The position numbers and the translations under genes were made by a program. Below the pieces are notes generated by a model, which made no database searches, was not told the origin of the DNA, and saw nothing but the letters and a program-made list of their open reading frames with translations. Positions 22,139 through 44,657 of a stretch of 55,016 bases of DNA are shown piece after piece. Source of the DNA: Trichinella spiralis. Its lineage: Eukaryota; Nematoda; Enoplea; Trichinellida; Trichinellidae. The first letter of the stretch is position 1; every line of letters begins with the position of its first letter. Location: positions 2,585,013 through 2,640,028 of the forward strand of contig CM012953.1 of the NCBI GenBank assembly GCA_000181795.3, written 5' to 3'.

Positions 22139-25100
22139 TCGTTTCTTTGCAACAAATATGGACCCTTCCATGTAGAGCTTTTTGATTTTTATTGCATGCA
22201 GGTATATTTGCACTGATAATAGTATCAGCTTATTTTTTGCAAAAAGAAAAATCAAATGAAGATTTGCTTTTTTTTCAATACAGTAATTATAATGTTGAGG
22301 TGGTGAACGTGATTGTGATTGATTTATATGTTCTGAACTTTCAAAATTGGTTATTTCAACGCCCACTGGATGGAGTCCATTTTGCACAATTGAGCATGAT
22401 GTGTGTTGATTAGGGGGCAGTTAGTTGGTTGTTTTGTCGGTATAAATTGGGCATAAAATGGAAAAATGTTCAATTTGATGATGGACAGACAGACGACCCC
22501 GGAAAAGAAGAAAAAGAAATGACCAGACCAAGTGGTGAGAAAGCAAACGCTCCATTGACCTGAAGTGGGATGCAATTCTCATCATCAGATAAGGATATCG
22601 GCTCCGTTTGATTTGGAAAATAGAAAAATGACTGATGACGGTAATCAAGGAAAATCAAGAAAGTCAGGTTGGTTTTGCTTGATTAGCACAAACGTTTTGC
22701 CGCGATTTCTTTCATGTTGTTGGTCAGTTTTGGACTGCTTCCAGTTTTTGCCATGGTCATTTTGCCAAACCGATGACCTGTCCGAGACCCGAGAACAGAC
22801 CAAGTCCAAGTGCCATTAGAGGCTGTTTTTGGCCTTCGCCTTGTCCTTCCTGAGTCGACATTGGCGATATGATCGCCACAGTCGCAGCTTACTGCTTTGC
22901 ATATTTTTATTTCACTTTTTTTTCCTCATCACATCTCTCGTCAATTTATCGTTCACTGATCAACTGAGATTCTTTTCATCAGAAGCCAAATATGTATATA
23001 TATAATTTGTTTTCTTAAGCACTTGTTTATTGTAATTTTTATGCGTCATTTAATTGGAGCAAGTGAAAATAATCAAATTTCTTCTTCTGTGCTGGAAAAT
23101 ATTTTTCCAGTTCAGAACTACACATTTGGCTAGAAGCAAAGAAAAGTTACTGTAGTGACAATATTCACTGACAGTTGAAAATTTGTTTTCCGCATATTTC
23201 GATCATGCAAAAAGTATGTGAAAGCAATATTTCAGGTTAAGTTCTGAAAATTGCATTGTTGGTGTTGTACAGATTTAGAAAACAAAAGCAAGAAGATGGC
23301 TTCAAATTTACCTGTCTCTTTGGGGGTCAAAATTTCGAAGGGGGTGGTGGGGGATTGTTTTCAGGCTTGTAAAATTCATGTTGATGATGTTGTTGTTGTT
23401 GTTGTTTTGCACATCTGATTGATGCACTGCTTATTCGACCCACATGTGCATAGAACTAACTGCTAATTTTGCGTTGAAGGCTAAATTTGTTGTAACTGGC
23501 GTGTTGTAACAATGTCCATTTGATCATGACATGATTTCAGTTTTTAAAATAAAAAAGCGAGTATTTTCTGTGCTGTCGTAATAATTTAACAATTTAATTA
23601 GAAATGTTGAAATAAAATGAATAGAGAAGACCATTCAGCAACAGTTAAAATGTTCAAAGTTTGTAAAATTGTGTTCCACGTCACAGTCATGTACCTGCTT
23701 ATTTTTATTAACAGTCGTAATTTAAATAAGAATAGTTTTGAAAATAAGTAAATAATATTTAAAAAAAAATAAACAATTATTTTGTTTTCAAATTTTTATT
23801 CCTGAATTATCGAACATTGATATTATTGATGAATTTAAAGAATCAATATTCAGAATTTTCTTTTTTCTTTGTATTTTATTTTTACATGTAATTTTTGCTC
23901 AAAGGTTAAATTCAAACGTGCCCTTATCAGATGCTCAGATGATGATAATCATCATCATCAGTAAGCTCTAAATAATTAATCGTGTTTCATTGTAAGAAAT
24001 CAATGACAACGTCGTTAGGCGTTTCAAAGTGTCAACTTTTATAACACTGCAAGTGCAATAATAATATTTCACGGAAGCATTATTTCAGCTCGAATTCAAG
24101 TCTTGAACTTAAAAATTAAATCTAATCCCATTGATAGAATATATTTAATTTAAAAAAAAACAAAATTATTTTCTACATCATATTTCATTTTTATCCTTCT
24201 TGTTATTTTTGTTTATATTTCAATTTTACAATCAATGTAATTTTTTCCTTTTTCATTTCTGATCTTAAATATATTTAAAAAATTATCAAAAAATATATGC
24301 ATATTTTTTGTATATTTAAATAACACGAAGAAAGCATTGTAAAATATCATTATGCATTTAGTACATTTAAAAAATGCAATTTTAAATTAATCATGCAAAA
24401 TAATATTTATCAAATATTTTTTATGCTGCATAAAAAACGTTTTGCCCTCATTGTCCGTACCTGAAATAAAATGATATTAATTTTCAGTTGAGTTTATAAA
24501 AAGTTCGACATTTCGTTGTTATTATTTATGACGTTTTTATGTAAAACATCATTTGCAGTCATTTTCATCAGGGGGTTATAAGAAAAAAACAAATTATAAA
24601 ACTGTTAAAATTATGTCACGAGTTTATCGTACTAAAGTAAAATAGAACAATTGAAAATAAAATACATAAATAAATAAATATATATATATATATGCATATA
24701 TTGAAAAGTGAATAAAAATAATAAAATATAAAATCGCGTACTATTTGGGAGGAAATTATTTATTATGAAAAATAAATTGATTGAGTTAAATATAAAGTTT
24801 GTTAATTTAGAAATTCACGAATCAGTGCTGTCAGTCGTCAACTGCCAATATCCAATGGCCAGTGTAAAAGGCATCGTATACCAAGACGGTCTTCTGACGA
24901 TTCAAGCAGCATCCAACAAACCGACTATAAGTGGTGCTCACAGTGACGAGGCGGAGCTTTGCAAAGCATTAGACAACGGCTTCGTTCCAGCAACTGAGAA
25001 AGAAAGAGTAAAAACGAGAACAGCTTTTATTATTATTAAACAAAATCTACTTTCTTCTTCTTTAAGGTAATGGAAGGAAAAACTGCTACTTGCGCCAAGG

Positions 25101-27209
25101 ACAAGGAAATTGTTACTTTTGCATGTACGTATAAATACTTTGTTTTTTCAATTTTTTAAATAAACATATTTGTGAAATTCAATAAATGTTACCAATTTAT
25201 TATAATTATCATTTATTTAAATTATCACTAATTATTCAGTTGAAAATTCACAACATCTTTCTACATTTATGTATATGAGATGAGACGTCAATAAAATATT
25301 CAAACACTAATAATTGGTACTGTAAAAAAAGCATGTAGCTCCGAATCTTATTCTTGTATATCTTATGTATGGGTGTGGGTGTCAGAATATATGCATATCA
25401 GTTAATTTAGATAATCACTACTTTAACTGTATGTTTGTCACCGATAGACAAAAAGACATTTAAATAGATAAAATCATTTGTATGAAGTAATAATTTAATA
25501 TGCATTTATATTTCAGTAGTAATAATCAGTTTAATTTAATTTCTAAAATTGTATTTTTTAAATGTAGTTTCTCAAGTTTTACTTTTAAACTGTATTTTAA
25601 ACTTATATGTATTGTAACTTGCATGCATTTTAAACAAGCTATTTTTTGAAAATATAATATATAAAAACTATATATATGTATATCATGAAATATAGCTTTT
25701 TTATCTTGTGAAAATATTCAGATGAAACACTGAAATATATAAATCAATTTTGTTCTTTTTATTTTTTAGGTCAAATCCGTCGCGTTCTAGAAGATGATGG
25801 GTTGCTGTACCAAGTAGGTGCCTGGCACTGAGCCCTTTGCATAACTCATCATATGAGGTGTCTCAGGTGGAAATTGTGGGATTTAGCAGTAGTAGGCTTT
25901 GTAAAATTCCATTTCAATGAAAATTGTGCAATATTAATTGACTAGCTTATTGTGCGTTGCTAGGCATTGGTAGATTGAAATTAAAATAAGGTTAATAATT
26001 TACAGCTTTAATCAATATGTAAAAGATAGTATGGCTGTTTTAGATTTATTTTAATTTTAATTAAAAAGGAAATAACTTACTTTAAAAGTAACATATTTAG
26101 AAGTAATAATTAATTTTCTTATGAAACATTTCAAGTGATGTAGAAAAATGTTGCTTGTCGAAGATGAAAAAGATGTAGAACATCAGTTACATAATAGGTT
26201 AACTGTGCAATTTGAGATATTTATTTAAATTAATTATTAAAATCCACAGAGAATATTTAATTTGAACTGATTTTCAATATAAATTTTTTACTTTATGGCA
26301 TCTACATACATACTTACATATGTAAATGTGTGTGCATATATACATGTAATAAAATAAAAAATAAATTATCTCAATAATGAAATTTTAAAAGAATTGTAAT
26401 GCTACTTTTTGTATGTGTAGTTTGCAAGACAATAAGATGGTGATTTCAAATTTATTATAATTGTGATGTTGAAGTAATAATTATCGATTGATTGACTGAT
26501 TGATATTTACGCAAATGTAAAAGGTGCAAATAGATGTTGATGAATTATGATCAAATGAAGTGAGACTACTTTTACTTTCACAAATGACAGCATTTTCAAA
26601 TTGTATTTGAAGACCACCTGTTTTTGATCCAATAGTTATTCATAATTAAGGGCTGAAAATATTCTTTTCACATCAAAAATTAAAATATTCTTTCAATGAA
26701 ATTTGATACAATTGTTTTATACATTTAATTTTGGTGGTTTTGGCCAAATTATAATGAGATCTGTCAGCGGCGAAGTTATTTAATTATTCAATTAGACTGA
26801 ACATACTGAGCGATGTTTTTCATTGAATCTCACTTCAAGGAGAGTGATGAAGCTGGACAAGTCGATAATTTTTCCCTTTGTGGACAGTTTTGGCAACTCG
26901 CCAATGGACAGTTACCCCGAAGCTCTCGCGTTGGTTCCTCTTCACGGATCATTTCAATCTGCAAAATTTCTGATTGACTCTCCATCTAGATGTTGTTCGC
27001 TTTTATCCCCATCTTTAACCGCCTTATTTATCTAATTGAAATCCACGTATTGAATGTAAATTGCGTCGATAAACCGTGCGAATCGTAATTTTATAATTTG
27101 CCGGTGTCCATCTGTGTCGTTACGCTTACGGAACACAACCGACGCCTGCCATCCTGATGATGCTTCTTAATTTATTTGATTATACTTTTTCTTTTCCGCA
27201 CTTTCTGAT
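22139..27209. repeat. ~5.07-kb direct duplicate, copy 1
   Basis: Nearly identical along its whole length to 27220-32293, with scattered single-base and short indel differences (including one extra ATC repeat in copy 2). It ends exactly at the N run. The last ~100 bases before the gap differ more from copy 2 through small indels, as expected of low-quality read ends. Exons carried in both copies are identical. Most likely one locus assembled twice rather than a real tandem duplication. Confidence 0.85.
22628..25813 (+). other. Redundant 5' exons of the smoothelin-like gene (copy 1)
   Basis: This copy carries exons matching those used in the model at 27719-36462. They are a possible first exon at 22628-22667, exon A (ATG at 24855, acceptor at 24811, end 25007), exon B 25067-25124 and exon C 25770-25813. 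Coding sequence is identical to the second copy. No copy of the later exons follows before the gap, so these would be orphan exons if the duplication were real. I treat them as the second haplotype or an unmerged contig end of the same gene. Confidence 0.7.
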
Positions 27210-27219
27210 NNNNNNNNNN
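27210..27219. other. Assembly gap (10 N)
   Basis: Ten unknown bases join copy 1 to copy 2 of the 5.07-kb repeat. A fixed short N run at the exact boundary of a long near-identical overlap is typical of scaffolding two contigs whose overlap was not merged. Confidence 0.95.
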
Positions 27220-27718
27220 TCGTTTCATGGAAACAAATTGTGGCGCCTCCCATGTGGAGTTTTGGATTTGTTACTGCATGCGGGTATATTTGCACGGATG
27301 ATAGTTTCCAGCTTTTTTTTGCAAAAAGAAAAATCAAAAGAAAGATTTGCTTTTTTTTTCAATACAGTAATTATAAATGTTGAAGGTGGGTGAACCGTGA
27401 TTGGAATGATTTATATGTTCGGACCTTTCAAAATTGGTTATTTCACGCCCCACTGGATGGAGTCCATTTTTGCACAATTGAGCATGATGTGTGTGTAATT
27501 AGGGGGCAGTTAGTTTGGTTGTTTTGTCGGGTATAAATTTGGGCATAAAATGGAAAAATGTTCAATTTGATGATGGACAGACAGACGACCCCGGAAAGAA
27601 GAAAAAGAAATGACCAGACCAAGTGGTGAGAAAGCAAACGCTCCATTGACCTGAAGTGGGATGCAATTCTCATCATCAGATAAGGATATCGGCTCCGTTT
27701 GATTTGGAAAATAGAAAA

Positions 27719-36462
<8,744 letters not shown>

Positions 36463-38032
36463 TTTTTTTAATATAACAGAAATTATACACGTTGGATTAT
36501 ACAGTTTTCTCAACTGAATTTTACATTATAATCATTTTTGTTTTAGATATATATTCACTGAAATTTTTTTAGTTCTTTTTAATGTTAAGAATTTTTGTAG
36601 TTTTGTCACTTTACAAATATTTCCACAAGACATGTCGAGAATTATTCAGTAAAACTTTTCAAAGTTTTCCTTCCTTTGTCATATTAGCTCCTTCAAATAT
36701 TCAGTTCACTAGTTTAATCTCATTCAAAAATACACAAACCCGCATGCAAAGGTGAAAACATTAATGGTCAATTTATAAATGAATAAATAAACAAATTTGT
36801 TTGTCATTTATGAATCCACGAAAAGCATTATGTTATACTGCTTCTATTGCTAATTATAAAAATAAAATTGCTGAAGGTTTAGGCAGAAATGTTGAAATAT
36901 AACTTGAAATATATTTCTGGTATCTTCGCAAAAAGCGAACGCATATGCAAACTATTTGTATTAAATGCAAGTTAAGCTTCTAGAAAGACACTAGATTAAA
37001 ATTACTTGCAAATATTTATTTCCAGATTGGTATTAAATTCATTTTTATTGCTATTCGCCTTGCTTTCATGATTTAAAAATTTGTATTTTTTTATTTATTA
37101 TTACAATCAGAAAATTTTCCAACTCTAATTTTGCAATTCACAGTGAAGCAAAGTACAAGTGAAACAAACGTTACGGACCAGTAATTTGCAATGAAAATTT
37201 AACAAATATGTAATTTTACTGATATTTTAAACTAGAATAGTAGTTAACTAAAATATTAATGACCCTGGCATAAATTACTTATTTTTAAAATAATTTATTT
37301 TTGCTGACAGAAAGTATATGACAAACCTTTGTGAGAAACTACTTAACGATAGTTAATATGATAAAAAACCATCTGTTTAGATTTATATTGCTTAAGATTC
37401 ATTTTTAAGATATCTCTAATAAAGTTGTCATAATTTATTTGAATCTTAATTATTTAAATAACCAGTTGAAAAATCTATTCATTATGCTTTGATGTATTTG
37501 AAAATTAGTGCAATTAATAAAATGCAGTCATTTTATTAATTTTTCATAAATCATAGCAAAACTATTTGTAAATAATTCAGGTATTTTGCGTTTTTGCATT
37601 TTATTTTATACATTTCTTTATTTTTCTTTGTTTAATGGATTTGGTTAGCTCTACTGTAAGCTATTTATTATATTTGGATGCAAATGTCAAAGAAATTTGG
37701 CATTCTGTATACTGTGATTCAGCCAGTTATTTGTAAATTATGCTCCATAATAAGTTTGCAATTAAAATGATCCTTTCAAAATAAAATGTTTTTATTGCTG
37801 ATTAATTTTTTTAATCATAATTTTTGTTATACTTATGTAAATAATTATATATGCAAAGAAACTGAACATTTACAATTTATGATGCCATTCTAACAATAAA
37901 GCGTGCTCTATATGCGCATTTTCTACATCGGACCACAATATCGGATACAATTTGATCGAATTTAAATTTGATAGAACTAATAACTATTTTTGGGTAAATG
38001 TATTACCCATTCTAACTGCAGCATTAAACAGC
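36463..38032. other. Convergent intergenic region
   Basis: It lies between the 3' end of the CH gene (+) and the 3' end of the first sugar transporter (-), so it should hold both 3' UTRs. AATAAA-like signals occur on the plus strand near 36780 and as TTTATT (minus-strand signal) near 37788. No other feature seen. Confidence 0.55.
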
Positions 38033-40978
38033 TTAAAAAGGAATCTTCAGTGCAGCAACGACATCTTCAATCTTTTGATTTTTTGTCTCCGGGACAAATT
38101 TATATGTGAACAACCAAAACACTGCCAACGTACCAACAAATACCAAAAATGTATACTCTTCCAAGGCATTCTAAATGTTACAGAAACATCTTACACAAAA
38201 AATAAAAATTTTAAATTATACTTATTAATGTAAATAAATCGAGAGAATAGCTATTTTGATTAGCTTGCAATGGCATCATCTGTAAATTAAAAATTAAAAA
38301 TTATGCTTTGATTTTTTGTCTGTTTTTCAGATGTTAATGTTAATAAATATTTATTGCTGCTCACTTGTTTACAAGTAACACTTAGTTTAGTCCCTTATTT
38401 GTTTAGAATAAATAAGGAAATGAATTGTTTTGATTTTTAAAATTATGCATTCAAGTGTATGATGCATGAAAGATCTGAATTCAACTCTTGCTGTTCGATT
38501 GGAAATAAATAACACGTGTTTGCCTTTATTATGCTATGATGATTTAAAATGCAGAAATTAATCATCCATTGTAAACTTACCGCCATCAGAGGGAAAATCC
38601 AGCCTACAAGAAATGACGACATCCAATTCGCAGACGCAGCAATAGCATTTGCATATCCTCTTGCGTTTTGCAAAAATATTTCATTAGTGTAAAACCAGGG
38701 GATTGAACCTACAATCACAAAATAATTATCTTACATTTGAAAGTGAATACATCCAACGATGTTGAACTTGCTTGGTCCAACTGCAAAAAATACAACAAAC
38801 AGGAAAACAAAACAAATGCACATGTAAGAAATCCAATTTCGGTTCTGTTTCTGAAAACAAGCAGATCAGTTTTCAATGCTTTCTTAACTGTACTATATAT
38901 GCAAATACCATATAAATTATTGATACACTTAGCGCAATACATGATATCCACATGCCACCCAAACCAATTAATTGCAACATACGTCGGCCGGCTTTATCAA
39001 TCAATACAGCAGATACAATAGTCATTAATACGTTTATTAAACCAACTCCTAACGTTGCGAACTGAGCGTTTGTTTCACTTAAGCCAGCTCCATCCATGAA
39101 TATTTTTGTTGAGTAAAATAAAACCTCGAAAGAAAATGAACAATAATTTTGTATATTGATGTGGAAACCTTTTAAAATGTCGTGAAGCAAAAATTAATAC
39201 AGGCTATTAATTCGAAATTAATTAATTGGTTAGAAATTTAATTTCTCATTTGCAACAGATTATGAAATCGGTTAATTTGAAAATCACCACGTACAGCGTT
39301 AATGCCGGAAAACTGTTGCGAAAACATCATCATGATGGATATGAATAATGCCCATCTTAAAATTCTGTCTCGGAACATGTCCAAAAACAGCACCTGAAGG
39401 CCAACCGGAAAGTTTAGCTATTATTATTCATTATCACAAATAACATACTTTAGGAGTTGCAGTGGCTGCGTTCATTTCATATTGAATTGCTTCAATTTCA
39501 CTATTAACATTCTCAACTTGACGCAATTTTTGCAAATCTGCAAGTTCAAAATTTGTCAAATTTAAATTTATTATGAAACAAAAATATATTTAAAAAAATA
39601 TAATCTATTTCTTTAAAATTAAACAGAAAAAATAAATAATAAATGCATAACCATATTTCTTGAAGAATATTATTGAAGTAGTGCTTAGAACAGCAAGTGA
39701 ATTTGTTTTTAATTTACAATAATGACCTACGCGTTTATTACCTTTTTGAACCTTTTCCATACTGCTTCCATGAGCTATTAAGTATTTTGGACTTTCAGGG
39801 CAAAATGGCAAAGAACATAATTGAAAAATCGCAGGAATTGCAATTATATCTAAATGTAATTTTGTAAATGAGAGAAAATTTTTACAACGAACTGTAAAAG
39901 ATTTTCTTGCAAAATAGGATTGGCCAGTTCTCTTTCGATCCTAGAACAGCTTCTAAGCCAAGTATTTGTGCCAGGAGGATAGCAATGCTGACTACCAACT
40001 GATTGAAAGTACCAAGCATGCCTCTTAGCTTGATTGGAGATATTTCTGTCAAGTACATTGGGCACAGAGCACTGCTTATTCCTATATATACATAAATGCT
40101 GTTACGTTAAAGTTTTCTCACAAAATGGGCTGAATAATCCGCTGTGCGTATGTATTCATCATAAGCTTAATTTAATCTAAATATCTTACCAGTATATTTT
40201 TAATTATTCTGATAAGATGTTATTAGAATTCTTTTAATATTAATGCAGCAGATTATAAAAATTTATGAAAATTATAAACTATATTACATACAACATGATA
40301 GAAAATGAGTGTAGTTGCTAAAATTAGCAAACTAGCTAGTCTAATATTAAAAATAAAAGCAAAAAAAGAACATTACATACCACAGTTGATTCCAATAACA
40401 AAACGACCAACTATTAAACAAATATATGAAGTTGTGTATTGTGTTACTGACATAACACTGACCGCCAAAATTGCAAAAATATTATTAAGCAGCATGCCAT
40501 TTCGACTAGAATCAAAACAAATAAATTGCACTTAACATTCAAAAATTAAAAAAAATGAAATTTTTATAAATAATTTAATTTATAATCACTGTTAAAAATT
40601 AATTAATTTTTACCGTCCAACTTTATCTGCAACAAGCCCTGACAACATTCCACCGATGAATCCACCAAATGGAAAAATGCCCACAATTAATGCCCAAACA
40701 CTGTCCATCTTTGATTGAGTCCAAGTTTGATTTTTTTCTATTAATGTTTCATTGATCCATTGTTCAATTACCTAAACAAGGAATGATATCTCTTTTTCTG
40801 TTTAGTTATTATTCAAATTTTAAAATTTCCCATCAAACATGTGCATGTTCAAAAATTCATCGCTCAATTAACGTACAACTTGGGGGGTATTGATTACAGC
40901 AATGTTGTATCCAAAAATGAAAGAGCATCCAAAAGTTGCGGCAAATATAGAAAACGCAAGCCAACACGTCAATTGGTC
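38033..40978 (-). CDS. Sugar transporter, SLC2A/GLUT family (paralogue A)
   Basis: A major-facilitator facilitative hexose transporter of the plasma membrane with 12 expected membrane helices. Exons on the minus strand: 40978-40877, 40771-40614, 40505-40381, 40081-39911, 39849-39742, 39537-39449, 39393-39295, 39124-38909, 38850-38772, 38708-38581, 38170-38033. Motifs in order: GYNIAVINTPQ, ADKVGRRNGML, GRFVIGINCG, FNQLVVSIAILLAQILG, PESPKYL, QQFSGINAVLFYST, DKAGRR, GPSSIPWFY, PETKNQ. Exon lengths equal those of paralogue B exon for exon until the last, which is shorter (tail ALKIPF). Introns after 39911 and 38772 use GC donors (GCAAGA, GCAAGT). The first coding exon, expected to end in phase 0, was not firmly found. 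An ATG directly followed by GTGAGT at 41431-41429 is a candidate that would supply only Met. Confidence 0.9.
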
Positions 40979-43391
40979 CTAAAATAAAAACTACCATACG
41001 CAAATAAATATATAAAATGCATATTATATTTGAAATTAAAAAATTAATATTATTAATAGGAAACGTTTAATAAATTTTAAATGAAAAAAATATTCGCATT
41101 CATGCCATGCACTGCATGCAGCAGTATTGGTAAAAATTTAGAAGAATGAATAAAATTACAAAAATAGCATTGTTATTGCTTGAATATTATTTTTCCCATT
41201 TCAAATTCATATTCACAATGTTCATATAATAAGAGAGGCTTAATTTTCTTTTTCCTAATGAAGAATAAATTTTAAATAATGTAATCAAATATTGTGTGTC
41301 ACATTTCGCATAGAATATCGCATAACGCTGTGCTTCAACTAAATTTTAACTTTTCAAATGCCATGGTAACTGAATTTCAAGCACAATTGTGTCTGTCATA
41401 AAAATTGTCTACTCTGAGTTGAACTCACCATGAATAGTTGATAAGGTAATTATTTGCAAATAAGCAATGGAAGGTGTCAAATTTTTTTCAATTTATGTAG
41501 CACCTGATTTAAAAAGTTTATTATTAATTAAAATGTTCTATTAATAATAATTAATTAATATTCTAATTTGTATATATGTATATATATATGTATGGTTTTC
41601 AAAATATGCATGCCATTTAAATTTAATTAACTTAACAAGTGTTATAACATTTAAGAGAAAAGTGTAATATTTGAAAATTTGAAAATGAACAACACTGCAT
41701 TCAAATTTATCAAGCAGAAAGACATACCAGATAAAAAGATAATTTTATTTGTAAAACAAATTATTCAAATACTCAATAAAATTTTAAAAAATATTCAAAA
41801 AATTTTATGATTTGATAAATTTATTAAAAATTATTCATAAGATTACCATTCTCTATATATACGTATATGCATATGCATATGTATTAAATCTTGTGCGGTG
41901 GATGCCAACAAAGAAAACTACGTCAATGTTGCCAGTTCGTCAGTGAACAAGACGACGCTGTAAACAATTAAGCACGCAGCAACGAATAAACATTTCAACC
42001 GTATTATTCTTTGGCAAAAGGGGTACAAATGTCATTTACTTGATAAACCTTTATTTAAGCAATTATTATTAACGGCAGGGAAAATAATTCAAGCGAAAAA
42101 TATTATTACATCAGTGTTTCTTTTCTTTTCTTTTCTTTTTTGTTATGTTTTGTTTTTATAAAATTAAAACTGAAACCCAGTGAAACTCTCATCAATAATT
42201 TATTAGGTCGCTTTTATCAATGGAATCAACTTTTATACTTTTACGATACACTTTCACCCATTGCCGGTTTAATCAACTTGAAAAGGTTTAATCGTTACTT
42301 CTTGATCGAATTCTTTAATCAATCAATGATTTCAATGTCATTTCATATTTCCCTTTTCTATAACGTTTCTTTGTTGTTTCATTACTTTAATGAACTTTTA
42401 AGAGCACAAAGTTAACTCTTCCACGATTCTCAGTTTCAACTTTTTACACTCTTTAAAATTCACTTCAATTCACTTTACTGTTCAAAATTTTAATTCACTT
42501 TCGACATTCAAGTTCAATTCACTAGACAGGACACTAGACAGTACTAGACTACAGTAACAGTAGGGAACAGAAAATCCACCGCACATTTACAGAAAAATCA
42601 AATAACTGTTTCATTACAGCAAATTGCATACGAATGATCATGCCTAATAAATACTGTAGTGTATGTACATTACACAAGATAAACGGCCCACAATCACGAT
42701 GAAAATCACATCGTCCATGATTTTTTATTGGTCTGGTCGTATTACATTCTTATACACAACTTCAAACCACTGTTCACCAGTGTCTGAAAACGTACATCAC
42801 TTTATTTTATTGAATCTTGCCGTATTTCCCCATTGTGACCACTATGGGGGCGAGTATCAGACGTGCCCACATGTTGACTTCTGGGGTTTCCCAAAAAAAA
42901 TGTCTTCAAATTGAAAAAGCCGCTGTAATGCGTACACATGATTATCTGCTATGCCGATATTAACTGATGATGCTTCCAAAGTAGTCTGACTAACGCAGTG
43001 GCCACCAGTAAATTCACATCCTCAATTCTGACATCTCTGGAATGCATAACGCTTCCATTCAACTGCATCAACCAAATGCTTTGCTGCACTGCATATGCTA
43101 CGCATATGCATGATTTGACGAGCTTATCAGCGTTATTTGTTCAGAAAGGGCGCTTCTTGAAGCATTCTGCGGCCTCTACCAGACTATGATGACAAGACAT
43201 GTGTGATGACTACGACAAATGGAGCACGTTTCCATCGATTTGATATTCATCTACAGCCCGGCAAAGGTTCCAAACTGACTTCTAACAGGATTGTTTCATC
43301 TTTGGTGAATTGAAGATTTCTTAACAGCTTCCTGTTATATGTATGCCATTTCTACCGATTTTGCAATTCTATCATGCAAGCATCCATAGAT
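40979..43391. other. Upstream region of paralogue A with decayed sequence
   Basis: Holds the candidate Met-only exon at 41429-41431 and the 694-bp terminal-inverted-repeat (TIR) element (listed separately). A TCTTTTCTTT pyrimidine tract lies near 42115-42140. About 42660-43380 is less AT-rich and looks like decayed coding or transposon sequence, with broken frames on both strands and no family I can name. Confidence 0.5.
41892..42585. mobile_element. 694-bp element with 12-bp inverted termini
   Basis: It begins TGTGCGGTGGAT and ends with the exact reverse complement ATCCACCGCACA. Inside there is no recognised coding sequence. The TG...CA ends would suit a solo LTR, and the longer inverted termini would suit a MITE-like DNA element. 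I found no matching target-site duplication, so the class is open. If it is an LTR it is an isolated fossil copy. Confidence 0.5.
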
Positions 43392-44643
43392 CAGTGGATC
43401 TCAACATGTGACAGGGCACGCTCCACCCCCTTAATAAAAGATGTACAGTTAATGCCCCCCTCTAAAAAAGTTGTGCTGTATGTATTCTGTGTACGCAAAG
43501 CAAATTTTTGCTTCATGACTGCAGCAAGCCAAGCTAGTTTTCACAGTAAAACATTCAATGGTCATTTGTGACGATGCTGCGTATTCATGGGGCAGTGGGC
43601 GACAAGGTACATCGCAAGTCGCTTTCAACGTTTAACCTGTTGCGGTGCTGCATGTTAAGTGCCATGAGCGCTGAGAATCCCGTTTCACAAAAGTGCATTG
43701 AGGAGAAGGGAACCAATATACGTAAGATTTGTGAATTATTTTATGATATTCAGCTTGTAATTTTACCAAAAAACTTTCTAACGCATAAGGATGTTGAATT
43801 CCGATTCCATGGATCCTTCTTGAAGATAATGTGGGAAATACATGTTCGACGATCATTAGCCAAGAATGGATTTCTCACAAGTTTATAGATCAGGTGTTGA
43901 GTTTCCACGTCATGAAAATAGTGGAGAAACTCATCTTGTAGACTTGTAAAGTGCGCTATGATTTTTCTTTTCAAATATTCGCTAAGACATTCATCATTGA
44001 AAAGTTCGTTTAGTCTTGAAAACCATGTAAAATTTCCTGATTAAACTTGTCTTAACCATGAAGAAATTTTGGCAACAAAGCCTTGAACAATATCGTAGTG
44101 AACTATCCCATTCGTGTTTTTCCCTTAAAGCTTCAAATTAAATGAATTCGGTGCTTCAAAAATATCTGCAAGATATGTCAGGTTAAATGAAATAAATAAA
44201 CAGAAAATATGCACACATATAACAACAAGAGTTGGTGTTGTCGCGATGGTGAACGAAGGAAAGAATGAAAAAATGTGACGATCCACTTCAGGTAAATTTT
44301 TCACCGCCTTCTTGTGTAAGCCCTTAGATAAAATACGGCTTTGTTCTATAAGTTTCATATGATGCATAGGTCAATGTCAGAAATTATTCACGTCTCTCAT
44401 CACAAAGGTTGAATTGGTAAAGGCAATTTTAGTATAAAAGTAAATGATAAACTGCCCGCAACAGAAGCTGTTAAGCTACAACTAAGATGACCAGAAAGAA
44501 AAGGCAGCCAAAATTTAGCCTGAAGTAGACCAAACCAAATTTATAACACCTCTGCAGGACTGAAACTTCTTGATTCCGACGCATCCCCTCCCTTCCGCTA
44601 GAACCTTCCTACGCCCCCCTGGTTGAGAAACACTGCCATAGAT
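43384..44643 (-). mobile_element. Decayed hAT DNA transposon with 8-bp TSD
   Basis: The element proper is 43392-44635. Its ends are CAGTGGATCTCAAC and, inverted, CAGTGTTTCTCAAC, the classic hAT terminal repeat. It is flanked on both sides by the perfect 8-bp duplication CCATAGAT (43384-43391 and 44636-44643). The minus strand holds transposase remnants of the SCAND3/ZBED-like hAT group: LTYLADIFEAPNSFNLKL, then MKRKIIAHFTSLQDEF and KLVRNPF, then KLQAEYHKIIHKSYVYWFP and a CTF-type C-terminal piece. The frames are interrupted by stops and shifts, and at 1244 bp it is much shorter than a full element. It is therefore non-autonomous and dead. Confidence 0.92.
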
Positions 44644-44657
44644 GCATCCATACGCCC

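Noticed and set aside
22565-22819. 84-residue ORF repeated at 27656-27910
   Set aside because: Identical only because the block is duplicated. The overlapping ATG ACT GAT frame that fits the splice phase is the better coding candidate.
26823-27035. 70-residue ORF repeated identically at 31911-32123
   Set aside because: Its repetition comes from the duplicated block and gives no evidence of coding constraint. It lies in an intron of the CH gene and has no motif.
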